Part shown: positions 33,781 to 46,074 of the stretch, one piece after another
Numbering within the stretch: the stretch's first letter is position 1
Layout of the letters: every line of letters starts with the position of its first letter
Source: Larix kaempferi
Lineage: Eukaryota; Streptophyta; Pinopsida; Pinales; Pinaceae
Assembly (NCBI GenBank): GCA_027924585.1
Contig: BSBM01000123.1
Location: forward strand, 17,190,001-17,254,000
Direction of reading: 5' to 3'
DNA: 64,000 bases
Position numbers and translations under genes: made by a program
Notes under the pieces: model-generated
Told to the model about the DNA's origin: nothing
The model's input: the letters and a program-made list of their open reading frames with translations, nothing else
Databases searched by the model: none

Positions 33781-34330
33781 TTTTGCTTTGGTCCTCTCAT
33801 TTCCCCTCAATATTTTTCCTTATTGGCTAATTATGGTGACCTTTTCTTTGAAGTGCGACCTTTTATATTTTCCACTTCTAACCTTTCCTTCTTAAATTCC
33901 CTCATCCAAGGCACTGTTTTGTTTCCTTCTTAAATTCTCTCATCCAAGGCACTTTTTTGTTTGTTTTTCTTTGCCCAGCATGTATATATTTGTATTCATT
34001 TTAGCTAGTCTTTATTTATTGCACCATGAGTAGTGGGGTGTGCTCTACAACCAAGTATGGGATTACCCAAAAAAAATTTGCACCTCAAAAAATTGGATCC
34101 CTCAAGATCGATCTATGTTGATAGTTAACTCTCTTTAATCATTCTCATCTTGCAATCCTATATTATTTGTTATTTAAATATTATTACTTTGTTACATTTG
34201 ATTCATTTCATTTTAGGGTTTTTTTAATGCATCTTTAAAAGCTTTGACTTTTTTAACCCATTTTATCATCATGAAGTTTATATTAATTGATTATTATCTC
34301 TTACTCTATTTTAATACAATTGGCTAATTT
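33781..34330. other. gene-free stretch between two retroelement remnants
   Basis: 33880-33960 contains two copies of CCTTCTTAAATT-CTCATCCAAGGCACT. 34020-34130 carries GCACCATGAGTAGTGGGGTG... and ATTGGATCCCTCAAGATC words that recur in diverged form at 35570-35910. No coding sequence seen. Confidence 0.5.
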
Positions 34331-35280
34331 TTTTACTCCAATGGAACAAAAGCTGAGGCTCACATCAAGTGAAGGAAAATAATTTGAGGATGCGACCAAG
34401 TACCAACAGCTTGTAGGAAGCCTTATCTACCTTCCAGCTATTTCTTATGTTGTTGGCATCCTTTCACAATTCATGCACAAACCCTCTGAAGGACAATGGT
34501 CTTCTGCAAAAAGAATTCTAAGATACTTTAAAGGAACTCAAGACTTTGGACTCAAGTACTATAAGGTGGAAGACTTCAAACTCATTGGGTACCCTGATTC
34601 AGTCTTCAATGGTGACAAAGAAACACGAGTGTCCACTTCTGGATAAACGATGAGTCTTGGATCAATAGTGGTCTTCTGGAGATCATGCAAATAGTCAGTT
34701 CCAACAAATTCAACAACAAAAGCAGAATATGTGGCTGCTACAGAAGCAACAAAAGAGATTGTTTGGCTCAGGAAGATACTTGAATATTTGCAGGAGAAAC
34801 AAGAAAACTCCACTCCACTTTTGATTGACAACACTTATGCAATCAAGTTGGCCAAGAATCCCAGATTCCATGATCGAACCAAGCACATCAACACAAAGTA
34901 TCATTTGATTCGACATCATGTAGAGTCCAAGACAATTCATTTACGTCATTGTTCCACGAATGAGCAAATTGCAGACATCTTCACCAAAACACTTGAATGA
35001 TAAAAGTTTGAAAAGTTTAGAACCATGCTCGGACTTACAAACACCCCTTCGGATTAAGGGGTAGGGGAATGCTGGAAATCTAATCCAACGAGATTATGAT
35101 GTCAGCTATATTGTACATAATGTAAATATTTAGTCAGTTATGGAAGATGAGGAGTCTTGGAGACTCCAACGGATCTCTTGGAATCCGAAGCCCAAGAGAC
35201 ACCTAACCAATGTATAAATAAAGAGTTTTAGGAATGAAATAAATAAATCTGGGAGTTATACCTGTCATGCCCAACAACAA
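34330..35280 (+). mobile_element. 3' end of a Ty1/copia element, 5'-truncated
   Basis: The tail of pol (34341-35000) is followed by a GGGGTAGGGGAA purine tract and an LTR beginning TGCTGGAAATC at 35070, with TATAAATA at 35213-35220. Everything upstream of the RT C-terminus is missing. The LTR end was not determined; 35280 is a guess based on a run of CAACAACA. Confidence 0.7.
34341..35000 (+). pseudogene. copia RT C-terminus and RNase H
   Basis: PMEQKLRLT, then YQQLVGSLIYL, YVVGILSQFMHKPS, AKRILRYFKGTQDFGL, TTKAEYVAATEATKEIVWL, RTKHINTKYHLIRHHV and EQIADIFTKTLE are the canonical Ty1/copia tail. In-frame stops: TAA 34380, TAA 34644 and TAG near 34692. The usual stop TGA is at 34998. The fragment has no start and no function. 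Confidence 0.88.
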
Positions 35281-36180
35281 TTTGGTAGTTTAGTACAGAT
35301 GGAGGGCCCTATGATACAGAGCCATTTTCAATCTAGTATCCACAGGGTCTGTAATCCATTCTTCCAACACTTAGAATTCCCTTCCCTCTGCCTGGGTGAA
35401 GCTACTGGCCTAAATCTTTTTCTCAACTTTCCTGATTTCCCTATAATACAATGGGCTAATTTAAATTTAAATTTGATTACTATTTTTATTTTAACTAGTC
35501 TCCCATATTATTTTTAATACAAATGATTAATTTAATTAGTCATTAAATAATACCCAATATTTCCCTTGTATTGCACCCAGTGAAACGAGGTGCTATACAT
35601 CTCAATATGGGGGAGATGTTGTAACGTGTATGTAGCGCTACATCTAATAAAACGTAAAAAGTGAAAAATAATTAAAAAAATTCATGTCAGCTCATAAAAT
35701 AAAAAATTATGGAAAGTATTTAAAAAAAAATCCATGTTGGTTCATAAAATAAAATATTATGAAAAGTAATTAAAAAATAGATGTTCGTTTATAAAATAAA
35801 AACTTAAAACTTAAACCCGGATCTATCAATCAAGAGAGATCAAATTTTTTGAGTTTAAATTTAAAAAAAAAAATACACCTTAAGAAATTGGATCCCTCTC
35901 GGTACTTGATAGATACAGATTTAAGATGGAACTATGCTAGTTATTACTACAATGTTATCTTAGTCTAAGTAATATTTTAATGATGAAGTTTCCACTAAAA
36001 ACAATAGAATGTTTGAACAATCACACCATTCTTTTAGAAAACCACCTACCATAATAACATAGGTTTTCTTATACAAATATAATAATTTATAACATGGAGT
36101 TGCCTCCCATAATAGTTTTACCCAGTAAAGTAGATTCATTTAAATTACATAATGGTAATAAAATAGTGTGATCATTGAAA
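35281..36180. other. AT-rich gene-free stretch
   Basis: Includes a purine run plus TGTTGTAACGTG at 35608-35634 that looks like a polypurine tract and LTR start, and a 14-bp palindrome ATGTAGCGCTACAT at 35629-35642. No coding sequence is recognised. 35640-35780 carries three degenerate repeats of AAAATTCATGT(C/T)-GTTCATAAAATAAAA. Confidence 0.45.
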
Positions 36181-37026
36181 AGTTAGATTTAGGGAGAGGT
36201 GCCATTATTTGGACGTTCAATATTTATGAGGGGAGTTGTCGGGGTGGGCCTGCTAAAGTAGTTTTCAACTATCGATTACAAAAAAACTCTTATTATTATT
36301 AAATTAATAAAGGAAAAAGTTAGAATTCGGGCAGGGGGACTATATGGGCGTTTAATAGTTTGAGGGGAGATGTCGGTGTGGCCCAGTTAAAGATAGTTTT
36401 ATCTATTATTAAAAAAAAATATAATTAATAAATTTGATAATGTTAATTAAAATGTTCATTTTATTATTAAATTAATTAATAAAGAGAAAAGTTAGAATTA
36501 GGGGAGGGGGGCATTAGAGGGGCGTTTAATAGTTTTGAAGGGAGTTGTCGGCGTGACCCAGTTAAGGATAGTTTTATCTATTATTAAAAAAATATAATTA
36601 TTAAATTAATAAATTTGATAATGTTTATTAAAATGTTCATATTAAAGCTTATTATTATCCATGGCATTAATACTAACTTAACATTCCCTTTTGTATGAGA
36701 GAGAGTTTACTCACTGTATTAGTTAATGGTCGGTAGACATTGGACGGTGTAGTGAGTTCACAATACGGGGGTCTGAATCTATGTTGGCGGTGAGTTAAGG
36801 ATAGTTTTATCTATTATTAAAAAAATATAATTATTAAATTAATAAATTTGATAATGTTTATTAAAATGTTCATATTAAAGCTTATTATTATCCATGGCAT
36901 TAATACTAACTTAACATTCCCTTTTGTATGAGAGAGAGTTTACTCACTGTATTAGTTAATGGTCGGTAGACATTGGATGGTGTAGTGAGCTCACAATACG
37001 GGGGTCTGAATCTATGTTGGCGGTGG
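36181..37026. repeat. tandem repeat array upstream of the LINE, including two 233-bp units
   Basis: The last two units (36561-36793 and 36794-37026) are nearly identical, with two substitutions seen (GGACGG/GGATGG and GAGTTC/GAGCTC). To the left, degenerate shorter units repeat the words GTTAGAATT-GGG-AGGGGG, GGCGTTTAATAGTTT, GAGGGGAG-TGTCGG and AGTTTTATCTATTATTAAAA (about 36185, 36315, 36490). The array ends about 170 bp before the first ATG of LINE ORF1. Confidence 0.88.
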
Positions 37027-37195
37027 TATATACTTAACAATCGACAGCATATACTCAATATCCCTGTGAGTATTTAGGTTTCTAAATATGGGTGTTTAGG
37101 GTTTTTTGTTTTGAACCTGTGGACACCGGTTGGTCGGCCACTTTCTCCTGTGGTGTTTACATCGGGGATACGCAACTGTCAGTAACCTGTTTTAT

Positions 37196-39235
37196 ATGCC
37201 CGCTTTCTCTGGGGCATCAATTCCGGTTTCCACCTACCTGAACTCGGGACCTCAAATAACCCGACCTCTCCCGGATTGTGATAACAGACTGTGTGGAATG
37301 GGGGAAAACCTGCCGGTTTCACAAGCCCCGGTGGATAATAACCCGACTGTCTCTGACTATTGGATTGAGGAAGCAGGTTTGTTTAAACTGGACTCATTCT
37401 ACAAGAATATGTTAAAGGGGAAACAAGCACTTGGTTCGAGTGAGCGACATGTGTCTCCACGTGCCAAGCCGGCTGCAAAGAAGGGACACCTGTCTTTGTC
37501 AGGGGCTCCTGTTGCCACATCTGGTTCAGACCCTTCAGTTGATAGTATTCGGGCTCTACCGCGCCAGGAAAACAGGGGAAAACCACTGGACACTTCCCGG
37601 TTTGCTCGTCGATTGAAGGAGAAGTATTGTTGCAGACTTGGGGAAGTTTGGCTTACAATGGGTAGAGACATCGGCATGGAGGAACTCGTGGAATTCAACA
37701 TGACGGTATTGGTGGGCAAATTCTCCTATTTTGCCATGAATTGAAAGGATATTGTGGGATGGGTTAAAAAAAAATGGAACCCCATTTTGAGTTATACCCC
37801 CCAGGTTTTTTCCTTGGCTCGTGGCTGGTATGGCTTCAAATTTGAGCAGGAATCTCACTGCTCCATCATTCTCAACAAACTATGGCTTTATGGGGCGGGT
37901 AGTTTGATGTTGCAGAAATGGAAAACGGATTTTGACCCTGATACGGCTTCTATGCGTCTGCGCCATTTGTGGGTGCTCCTTCCTGGTCTTCCACTTGCTC
38001 TTTGGAACCGTGGGGCATTTGAAGCCATTGGAAATAATCTTGGACGCTTCCTTCATGTGGAGGAGGATCATCTGTTTGGTTTCGACCGATGCATGGGTCG
38101 GTTGTTGGTTGAGGTGGATATATTGTTGGGACTCATTGATGTTCTTCACATAGATTGGCCTGGACGCAAGTTGGCCCAGATTATTGATTACTAGGGCATT
38201 CCATTCCGTTGTTCTAATTGTAAGCAAGTCAGCCATTTGTGGTGACAATGCAAAGGGGTTTTATCATCTGGGCGTCCGAATGGGGTGGAGCCTTACTGGT
38301 CTTCTGATGATGGTAGTGATAAAGAACTGGATGCGTCGGGCCGGCTTGATGGCTTCTCCAACAGGGTTCCTCTCCCTACTACACCAGACTCGACATTAAT
38401 CCGTAAGTTGGAAATAAGCGACCCGTCTTTCTATCACACTTTGAATGAATTGGATATCTCCTTTATTAATTCATTAGATTTGAATAACGGCAATAACAGG
38501 AACTATATGGGTCGCCGTCGTGTTTCACCTTTGCTGTCAAATGCCTCTGGATCCGAGAAGGATTCCCAGGATCTGTCTGAGAATGCCTCACCCATCTTCA
38601 ATGATGTGCCTCCTGTTATGTAGACATCCCGGGACTTACCATCTGACTCTTCCCCTGTTGTATCGGCCTCTCCTGTAATCCCCCTTTCACCTTCTTCGAC
38701 CATTTTGCTATCCTCTGATTCCGAGCCGCCGTTAAATAGTCCTGATCCTAGTGTGGGTAGGGGGAATGATATAATCATTTTCGGTGATCCGTCGGGCTCA
38801 ATACGCCCTCCTCTGTTGACTACTATTGGTTCAGAGCCTCGAGAAATGGTAATACACATACCCTCATACTCAGAAATGGTAAAAAAGACACCCATACCAG
38901 TTTTTTTCAAGAATCGGGTTGTGGAGGAGAATGCCCCAGCCTCTGATACTGTGGGGGCCCCTTCAGACCAAAAGATCCTGGAGCTGGGGTTGGGGGTTGG
39001 GAACACTCCCTCATCTACTGCAAATAACTCAACCTTGGGTGAACATTGTGTCTCAAAAGGGGCATGTATGGGTGGTTTGGCTCCGAACTTCTCACCGTTA
39101 AAGACGCGCAGTGCCCGGAAAAATAAGAAGGTTATTCCATTGGGGGTGGAAGAATCTAGCAATAACTTGGGTACCCCCATCTCTCCTGATACCAGGGCTC
39201 TTAGAGGAATCAAATCCCTTGCCAGGGGTCGATAA
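37196..39235 (+). pseudogene. LINE ORF1 (DUF4283-like plus zinc knuckle), four stops
   Basis: One frame of 680 codons. An N-terminal basic/Ser-Pro region leads into a DUF4283-like domain (about 37600-38190; LWVLLPGLPLALWNRGAFEAI), then a CCHC knuckle at 38207-38248 (FRCSNCKQVSHLW-stop-QC), then a long Ser/Pro/Asp-rich tail. Stops at 37742 (TGA), 38192 (TAG), about 38240 (TGA inside the knuckle, probably from CGA) and 38621 (TAG). ORF1 proteins of plant L1s bind element RNA. Frames further upstream are closed by TGA at 37112, so ATG 37196 is the first good start. Confidence 0.82.
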
Positions 39236-42200
39236 TGATCTTTTTCTCTCTAAACATTTGGGTTGTGGGGGGCCTTCCAAAGCAATTGGCCCTCAAGCAT
39301 GTTCTACATATTATCAATCCTGATTTAGTCTTCCTCCGGGAAACTATGGTTTGTGGGGAGAAGGCCTGTTCTTTCTTTAACAAAATTAAACCTGGCTGGC
39401 TGATGTGCACGGTGGATGCAGTTGGCCTTTCTGGTGGGCTCTTGGCGGATTGGAACCCTGGGGTTCTGAGGTTAAATCCTTTTATTATTTCCTTGGGTAT
39501 ACTACTGTCTGGCAACTTCAGAGGTTTGGATAAAAACATAAATATTGTGAATTGTTATGGTCCCTATTGTGATAGGGAGGTGTTCTGGGACCTTGCGTGC
39601 TCGTGACACTTACTGGAACTGGAAAATTTGATACTTGCAGGTGATTTGAATTTTTCTTGGGTGATTGAGGAAATTTGGGGCCAATCAGTAAGAAGGGATC
39701 CCCTGGGGTTATATTTCAGGAACCTCTTTTCTAAATGTTCTCTTATTGATATGGCGCTTCGTCCATTGGCTCCAACTTGGTCAAATGGTAGGAAGGATGG
39801 GAACCTGATCTCAAAACGCATTAATCGTTTCTTAATATCAGAATCACTTTTAAGCTGTTTTCAGAATTATCGGTCATGGATTCAGCATATTCATATTAGT
39901 GATCATCTCCCCATTATTCTACAATTTGATGCTGAGCTATCGCATCATCATTTCCCCTTCAAATTCAACTCTGCCTGGTTAACTGATCTGGATTTTACTA
40001 TGGGTGTGAGAACTCACTGGATGCATGTCGATGTCTCTGGGGAACGATCTGCGATGGACAAGTTAGCGGTGAAACTAAAATCTTTAAACGACTTTACTAT
40101 TATGTGGGAAAGGAATAAGAAATCTGTGCTGGCTGCGGAACTCATTAAGGTGGAAAAGGAAATTGGTATCTTGATGGATCAATCTTTGAGGACTGGTCTT
40201 TCCCATATGGGATGGACTAAACTCTCTTTATTGGAGGAAAGGAAATTGAAGATTCTACTTATACATGAGGAAACTTGGCGCTTAAAGAGCCGAGCAATTT
40301 GGCCCAAAGCTGGTGATTTGAATACAAAGTTTTTTCACCATTTTGTGGATTCTCGTAGAATTCAGAACACTATTTGGGATTTTAATGATCACGCTTGTCC
40401 GCGGATTGGGGGGGATATGGATCTGATGACTGAGGCAACACAACACTTTCATGATTATTATTGTGATCCCAAAAATACAACTTTGACTGAGCAATTCAAG
40501 ATTATTAAGGAATACCCATGGATGTTCAATGACATGGAGGGGGATAGTATTTTTGAGGTTGTAACTTTATTGGATGTGGAAAACACTCTGCGTGGGTTTG
40601 TTAAGGATAAATCTCCTGGCCCAGATGGGTGGATGGTGGAACTATTTATCCACTTTTTGACATTATGGGGGGAGACCTCTGGGAAGCTGTGGACAAGTCT
40701 CGGAGCATGGGTATGGTCTCTGGGGCACTAAATTCTACCTACCTGGCCCTCATTCTGAAATCATCCCACCCGGAGAATTTTAATGAGTTCTGGCGTATTG
40801 CCCTTTGCAATTTGGTCTACAAGATTATATCCAGTACTATTGCTGTGCGGATCAAGCCGGTCCTTTCGAGATAAATTTCTATGGAACAGTTTGGATTTTT
40901 GGAGGGCCGACAGATACTTGATGCAGTGGGTTTGGCACAAGAGGTTTTTCACAGTATTAAACAGAAGAGACTTGATGCACTCATCCTCCAATTGGACTTA
41001 GTGAAAGCATATAACCGTGTTGATTGGAATCTGCTCAGGTTGATACTCATACAGATCGGTCTGCCTTGGAAGGTGATGAAATGGATTATGGCTTGTGTTA
41101 CTTCAGTTAATTTTGCTGTGCTTATTAATGGTCAGCTAAAAAACTATTTTAAGGCCTCCATAGGCCTCTGTCAGGGTTGTCCTCTCTCGCCGCTTTTGTT
41201 CCTGTTGGTTATAGAAGGCTTGAGCCTCACTATTCATAAGGCTAAATGTGAGGGTCATATTGTAGGCATCAAGGTAACTGCTGGTATATCTATTACACAT
41301 TCACTGTTTGTAGATGACGTTATGCTCTTTGGTTTGGGCATTCTGGCTGAATGGATTCAGTATAAGAAAATTCTAGATTTCTTCTGCTTGGTATCAAGTA
41401 TGATCATCAGCTTTATTAAATCACACTTTTTGAAACACTCCTTGGAGGCTGATGTGGAATGGTCGATCAACATGCTATTACCTCTGGAATTCAAAGAATT
41501 GACTGGTGGCACGAAGTATCTAGGTTTTTTTGTCAAACCATCGAATTATCTGTTGAATGACTGGACTTGGCTAGTAAGACGTTTTGACTTACGGATTGGC
41601 CATTGGAGTATGCGCCACTTATCCATGGGAGGCAGACTTACGCTGGAAAAAGCAGTCCTTCAGAGTCTAGGGGTCTACTGGTTTTCACTTTGTAAAATAC
41701 CAAAGTCCATTCTTCGGCTTATTCGCAGGAAGTTTTTCAGTTTCCTATGGTCTGGGGGGGTGGAGAAGGAAAAATTTCACTTGATTAAATGGTCCTCGTT
41801 GGCACGACCTTGGGTTTTGGGGGGCTGGAATATTAAACACCTGGATCTTTTTGTCACATCCCTTCATGCAAAGAGTTTGTGGCGGGCTCTATTCTTTGAT
41901 TCTGTTTGGGGCAAGATTATTAGGGCCAAGTATTTAAAAAATTCTTCGGTGGCAAATTGGTTTCGAAAGGGTCAACCTTCGGCTATTGGTGTCTCAAACA
42001 TCTGGAATGGGCTCTTGGTTTCTTACAATACCATTGCGCACTGGCTCTCGTGGATTCGTGGAAATGGTCCGGGGATAAGGCTTAGAGTTGATCCTGTTTT
42101 GGGGGGATCCACTACATACCTCTTGTCTCCAGAATTAATGGCACATCTACGGGAAAAGGGGTTCTGTACACTTGCTCATGCGATATGCCATATTAGAGGA

Positions 42201-43388
42201 GTGGGTACTAAGTGGATCATTGCTCCACAATTGGGACTCAATGGTGTCTTGGGGATTGAATGGTATAATTATATAAAACCCTTATGCCAGGCCAATATTC
42301 AGCTTTCTGAGACTCCTGATTGCTTGGTATGGTCATGGGATGTGGCACATGGCTTGGTTACTGCAAAACTTGCTTATATTTCATTATTTGCTGATATTCA
42401 ACCTGAGAATCATTGGTGGCATCATACTATTTGGAAAATTTCCCTTCCACTAAAAATCAAATGTTTTATTTGGTTGGCATTGAGCAATAAAATCCTCACA
42501 TGGGATAATCTGTGTCATCGTGGCTTTGTTGGTCTTGGATGGTGTCCATTATGTTGCCTTCAAGACGAAATAGTTGATCACCTCTTCTCCACCTGCTCTT
42601 TCACTCAGGGCCTCTAGAAATTAATTGCTGCAACGTTTGGCATACAAGTAATATGGAGTTCTACCTCTCTAAACAACTGTCTTGGTTCGTGGATCCGGCA
42701 TTCCTATTCTAAGGTTGAGCTCCCATGCTTCATGCTTTGGGAAGTATGGAAGGCCTGGAATTGCTGAATCTTTGAGGGCACTTTTCCACATCTGGATTGG
42801 ATTTGTGGTCGGACTATCGCTGCATATAAGGAATACATTTCAGTGACTGGACATGGAGGTGGCAATCTTCAATTAAACATGGGTTGTCCGGGACGCCAGG
42901 TGGCCCCACCAGTCTTGATGTACCCCTGTGGTTTCTTCGATGGTGTTGCGGTCGGGGGGGCTGGTGTGAGTGGGGTCAGTGTGGTATTGCACCTATCCAC
43001 CTCTTGTTTTTTCCGCATCCAATTAAATTTGGGGATTGGCCCCAACGCACGTAGTGAGTTGTGTGCTCTTTGGCTCTTATTTCATTTTGCTCGTACCAAG
43101 CAGATATCGTCACTCTTGATTCTGGGTGATTCTTCATCCATCATCTCCTGGGCAAAGGGTGTTACTCCTCTCAATGTGATGTTACTCTCATTCTGGCTGG
43201 ATGCGGTCCGGAAGTTAATCAATGAATATGAACACACTCATTTCTCTCATATCTTCCGAGAGGTGAATACGGAGGCTGACCAGCTCTCCAAGTTGGCTTT
43301 GACTTCACAAGAGGGTATCATCCTGTGGGAGGAGTGGCGAGAGGATCTACTTTTCTCCCGGGGCTCATTTGACATGCTTTGGTCATGA
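39235..43388 (+). pseudogene. LINE ORF2: EEP endonuclease, reverse transcriptase, zf-RVT, RNase H
   Basis: EEP nuclease 39235 to about 39960: LRET, GDLNFS at 39640-39657, SDHLPI at about 39898-39915. RT about 40590-41700: KSPGPDGW, FGFLEGRQILDAV, LDLVKAYNRVDW, GLCQGCPLSPLLF and FVDD at 41307-41318. zf-RVT about 42340-42610 (IKCFIWLALSNK, CPLCC...DHLFSTC). RNase H 42930-43330 with FFDG, NARSEL, GDSSS and REVNTEADQLS, all acidic residues present. Lesions: TGA 39604, a 1-base deletion in the T run near 40658, TAA 40872, TAG 42615, TGA about 42765. The protein would nick target DNA, prime reverse transcription and remove RNA. Its ATG overlaps the ORF1 stop as TAATG. Confidence 0.87.
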
Positions 43389-43910
43389 TGCCTATGGCTT
43401 GGACCTGTTGGTTTGATGATTTTTTGTGGTTCATGCGGATATATATCTTTATGGTTTTTGCGACTTTATCTTTTTGTGCAGGTCCATAGTTCTCTGCTTC
43501 ACCAACTACTCGTTGGACTTTTTGTACTCACTAGATATTTGCGGCTCTATTTATTATTTGCTGGTCGTTTATATATATGAACTTTTGGGCGAACCTCCTT
43601 CTCTTTGGACTCGGCCTGTTTGCTGAGACTCTATTTGGACGTATCCATCGTCACTGTTATCAGTTTGATTTACATTTCAATTATGTCTGTTGGTGTGTCT
43701 TGACGCTGATGTATCGATCTTGATCTGGCTCCTTATTTGGCCCTTTGTTTATGGGGTTGTTTCATGTGCCCATGGGATGTATCTATTGCTTGTCTATGCA
43801 GGGTTGTTATCCCCTGTGATACTTTGTGATATTTGGACCTATTTACTATTTCGCAGTATTGATAGTAAGTTAAATTTTTCGATGGAAAAAGAGAGAGAGT
43901 ACCAATAACA

Positions 43911-44559
43911 TAATCACTCATAAATTTTAATAAAGCAACTATATTTAATTTTTTTTTCTTCTCTAAAATATCACATCAACATCATAATGTGTTTTAATAT
44001 GCTAACATTTTCATTAAATAGAAAATTCACTTTTCTAAATAAACTCAAACTTGAATTTCTATAAATTCTTAAAATGTAAAATGCTTCCAGCGTAAGAAAT
44101 CTAAAAAGTTCCTAATATCATAGCGGTGTATCCTAAAAATCATCAACAAAGACTCATCTACACACTTCTAAGTCATCCATGGAGAGGAATTATTTTCTAG
44201 TCACTTGATAAAAAGTTCTTGGTGCTCTGACATACATTTGTTCTTAACATTCTCTTACAGTGTGTTGTTAGTGTGAGTCTAATTAGTTTATGTTATTAAT
44301 TTATAACTAATTTATTTCTAAATTTACATTCTATTTTTCTAATGCGACTATTTCGTGAAACGATGCCCATTGCCAAATTGCTATCAAATTTTAATTAACT
44401 CTATTATACCCCTATCGTAAATAAGAATAAGAAGATCAATCAAGTAGTGAAGAGGAATCATGCAACTTTTGCCATGCCATATAAGAGGAATCAAGTACGT
44501 GCTCATTGAAATTCCTTCAAACCTTGCTATAAAAATGCCACCATAAGTTGTTCAAAATT
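43911..44559. other. gene-free AT-rich stretch
   Basis: I see no coding sequence or clear repeat here; it lies between the LINE 3' end and the DDE transposase remnant. Confidence 0.5.
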
Positions 44560-45580
44560 ACATGAATGTAATAAGTGGTGGTGTCACTACTACAAATATG
44601 ATATCTCTTAACAAAAGATAGATAAAGGAAGACATGAACAATGTCCTTAAGGACATCGAGATTAATATTTATTCCACTTGCAATGTTGCTAAGAAATGAG
44701 GCATTCCATCCAACAATGTTATACATTCATTGCAAGGGCTCAATACCACACCAAGAAAGGGGCCTCGATCAATATTAATAGAATAAGAGCATGATGAATT
44801 ATGCAATGGCGCAAAGACATTGTTGAACTAGGCCATGGTTTTGAAATACTTTGATTGGAGTCACACGTGGCCCACATATACCAAACCCAACCTAATCCCT
44901 TTAATGTGGATTGTTAGGCAAGCCATGGTGGCTTGGGTTTAAGAAAAGGCATTCGAATTTGACAATGATCAAATTACTAGGCACTAAATAAAGGCCAAGC
45001 AATCATCATCATGCCTTCCATTGCTTTTTCATTTTATGATAACTTGGCTAAGGAGAATGAGTCCAACCCCTATGCCTTGAATACAATTTGGAATTGTGAT
45101 GAAACATGCCTATAGGTAGGGAGATAATGTGGTATGAGGGTATTAGAAAAAAGAGGAAGTAGAAGTGTACCCCATGTAACCATGTAATTCCAAAGAGCGG
45201 AGAGTGGATCACTACACTTTGTTGTGTGGATGCTACCAAATAGAACATTTAGAGGTTTTATCTGTTCAAGGGAAAAATGCAACTTAAGGACTATCTTATT
45301 GGATGTGAGCTAGGCACATGTATGGCATCTCAACCACATACTTGGATGACCAAAGAGGTTTTCCTCAACTGGCTTCATCACTTTGCAATATTTGTACCTA
45401 GAGGAGTTTCACCTATAAATTCTCACATTCTCATTTTTATGGACATGGAAGTTACATGGCACAAACACTCATCGAAAGGCCATAGGTCTAGGTATTAATA
45501 TATTGGCATTGCTTACTCACACAACCCACAAGCTACAACCATTGGATGCAATCAAGGAAAATTTTAGGGGCAAAATTTAG
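44560..45580 (+). pseudogene. pogo/Tigger-type DDE transposase remnant
   Basis: The N-terminal part gives KEDMNNVLKDIEIN, then a helix-turn-helix-like NVAKK-stop-GIPSN with TGA where a Trp is expected. The catalytic part gives IWNCDET at about 45087-45107, MASQPHTWMTKEVFLNWLHH (45319-45378), HILIF, and LALLTHTTHKLQPLD near 45510-45550. The pattern fits DDE_1/CENP-B-like transposases that cut and paste Tc1/mariner-superfamily DNA transposons. The second acidic residue (usually FDGHGSH) is lost at a frameshift near 45441, where TTTTTATGGACATGG stands for TTTGATGGACATGG. Several further stops make it non-functional. TIRs were not located. Confidence 0.72.
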
Positions 45581-46074
45581 CCCATGGGCTATTTTTCAAT
45601 ATTTTTTTCCAAAAAAAGATTTCCAATTTGCCTATTTTTCAAAGATGATTCGCTCAAATTCCATGGGATAATTTTTTTACTCTAAAATTCGCCAAAACTG
45701 TCCAAAAACTATATAAAGTCCTTAGGAATTTGATTTTTTTTTAAATTACCAAACATTTTATGGTTGCAAATTTAAGAATTAGTAAGATTTGCCAAGGTTT
45801 CTACACTTTGAGAAAATTATGGATCCTTAAAATTTTCTCTAGACCATGAAATCATTTTTTTACCATTCAAGCCATACTTCAAATATGACATAGGAATATG
45901 GATGGGAAGGAATATTGGCCTTTAAATTAAGAGTGTGAATTTATTGATTCAGGGACAAAAGAACTACAAAAGGAACTCATTGTCGATAACATAAAATTAT
46001 GTTTTAGGTCAGTATGCATTTGGACCTTAAACCCTTATGCACTTTCCTAAGACATGCAACCATGCGAGATTTTT

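Larger units (their letters stand above)
37027..43910 (+). mobile_element. L1-type LINE with C-terminal RNase H
   Basis: The element has a short leader, ORF1 (37196-39235), ORF2 (39235-43388) and a 3'UTR of about 500 bp ending near AATTTTTCGATGGAAAAAG at about 43875-43893, a tail of the type seen at plant L1 3' ends. It has both ORFs at nearly full length, with only a handful of inactivating changes. The upstream tandem repeats (36181-37026) may be its promoter units. Target duplications were not found. Confidence 0.85.

Noticed and set aside
36181-37026. CRISPR-like array
   Set aside because: The units are contiguous tandem copies without spacers, in a plant genome.
38503-39213. Minus-strand frame of 236 codons
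   Set aside because: Antisense to LINE ORF1, low-complexity Ser/Glu/Gly content, no domain.
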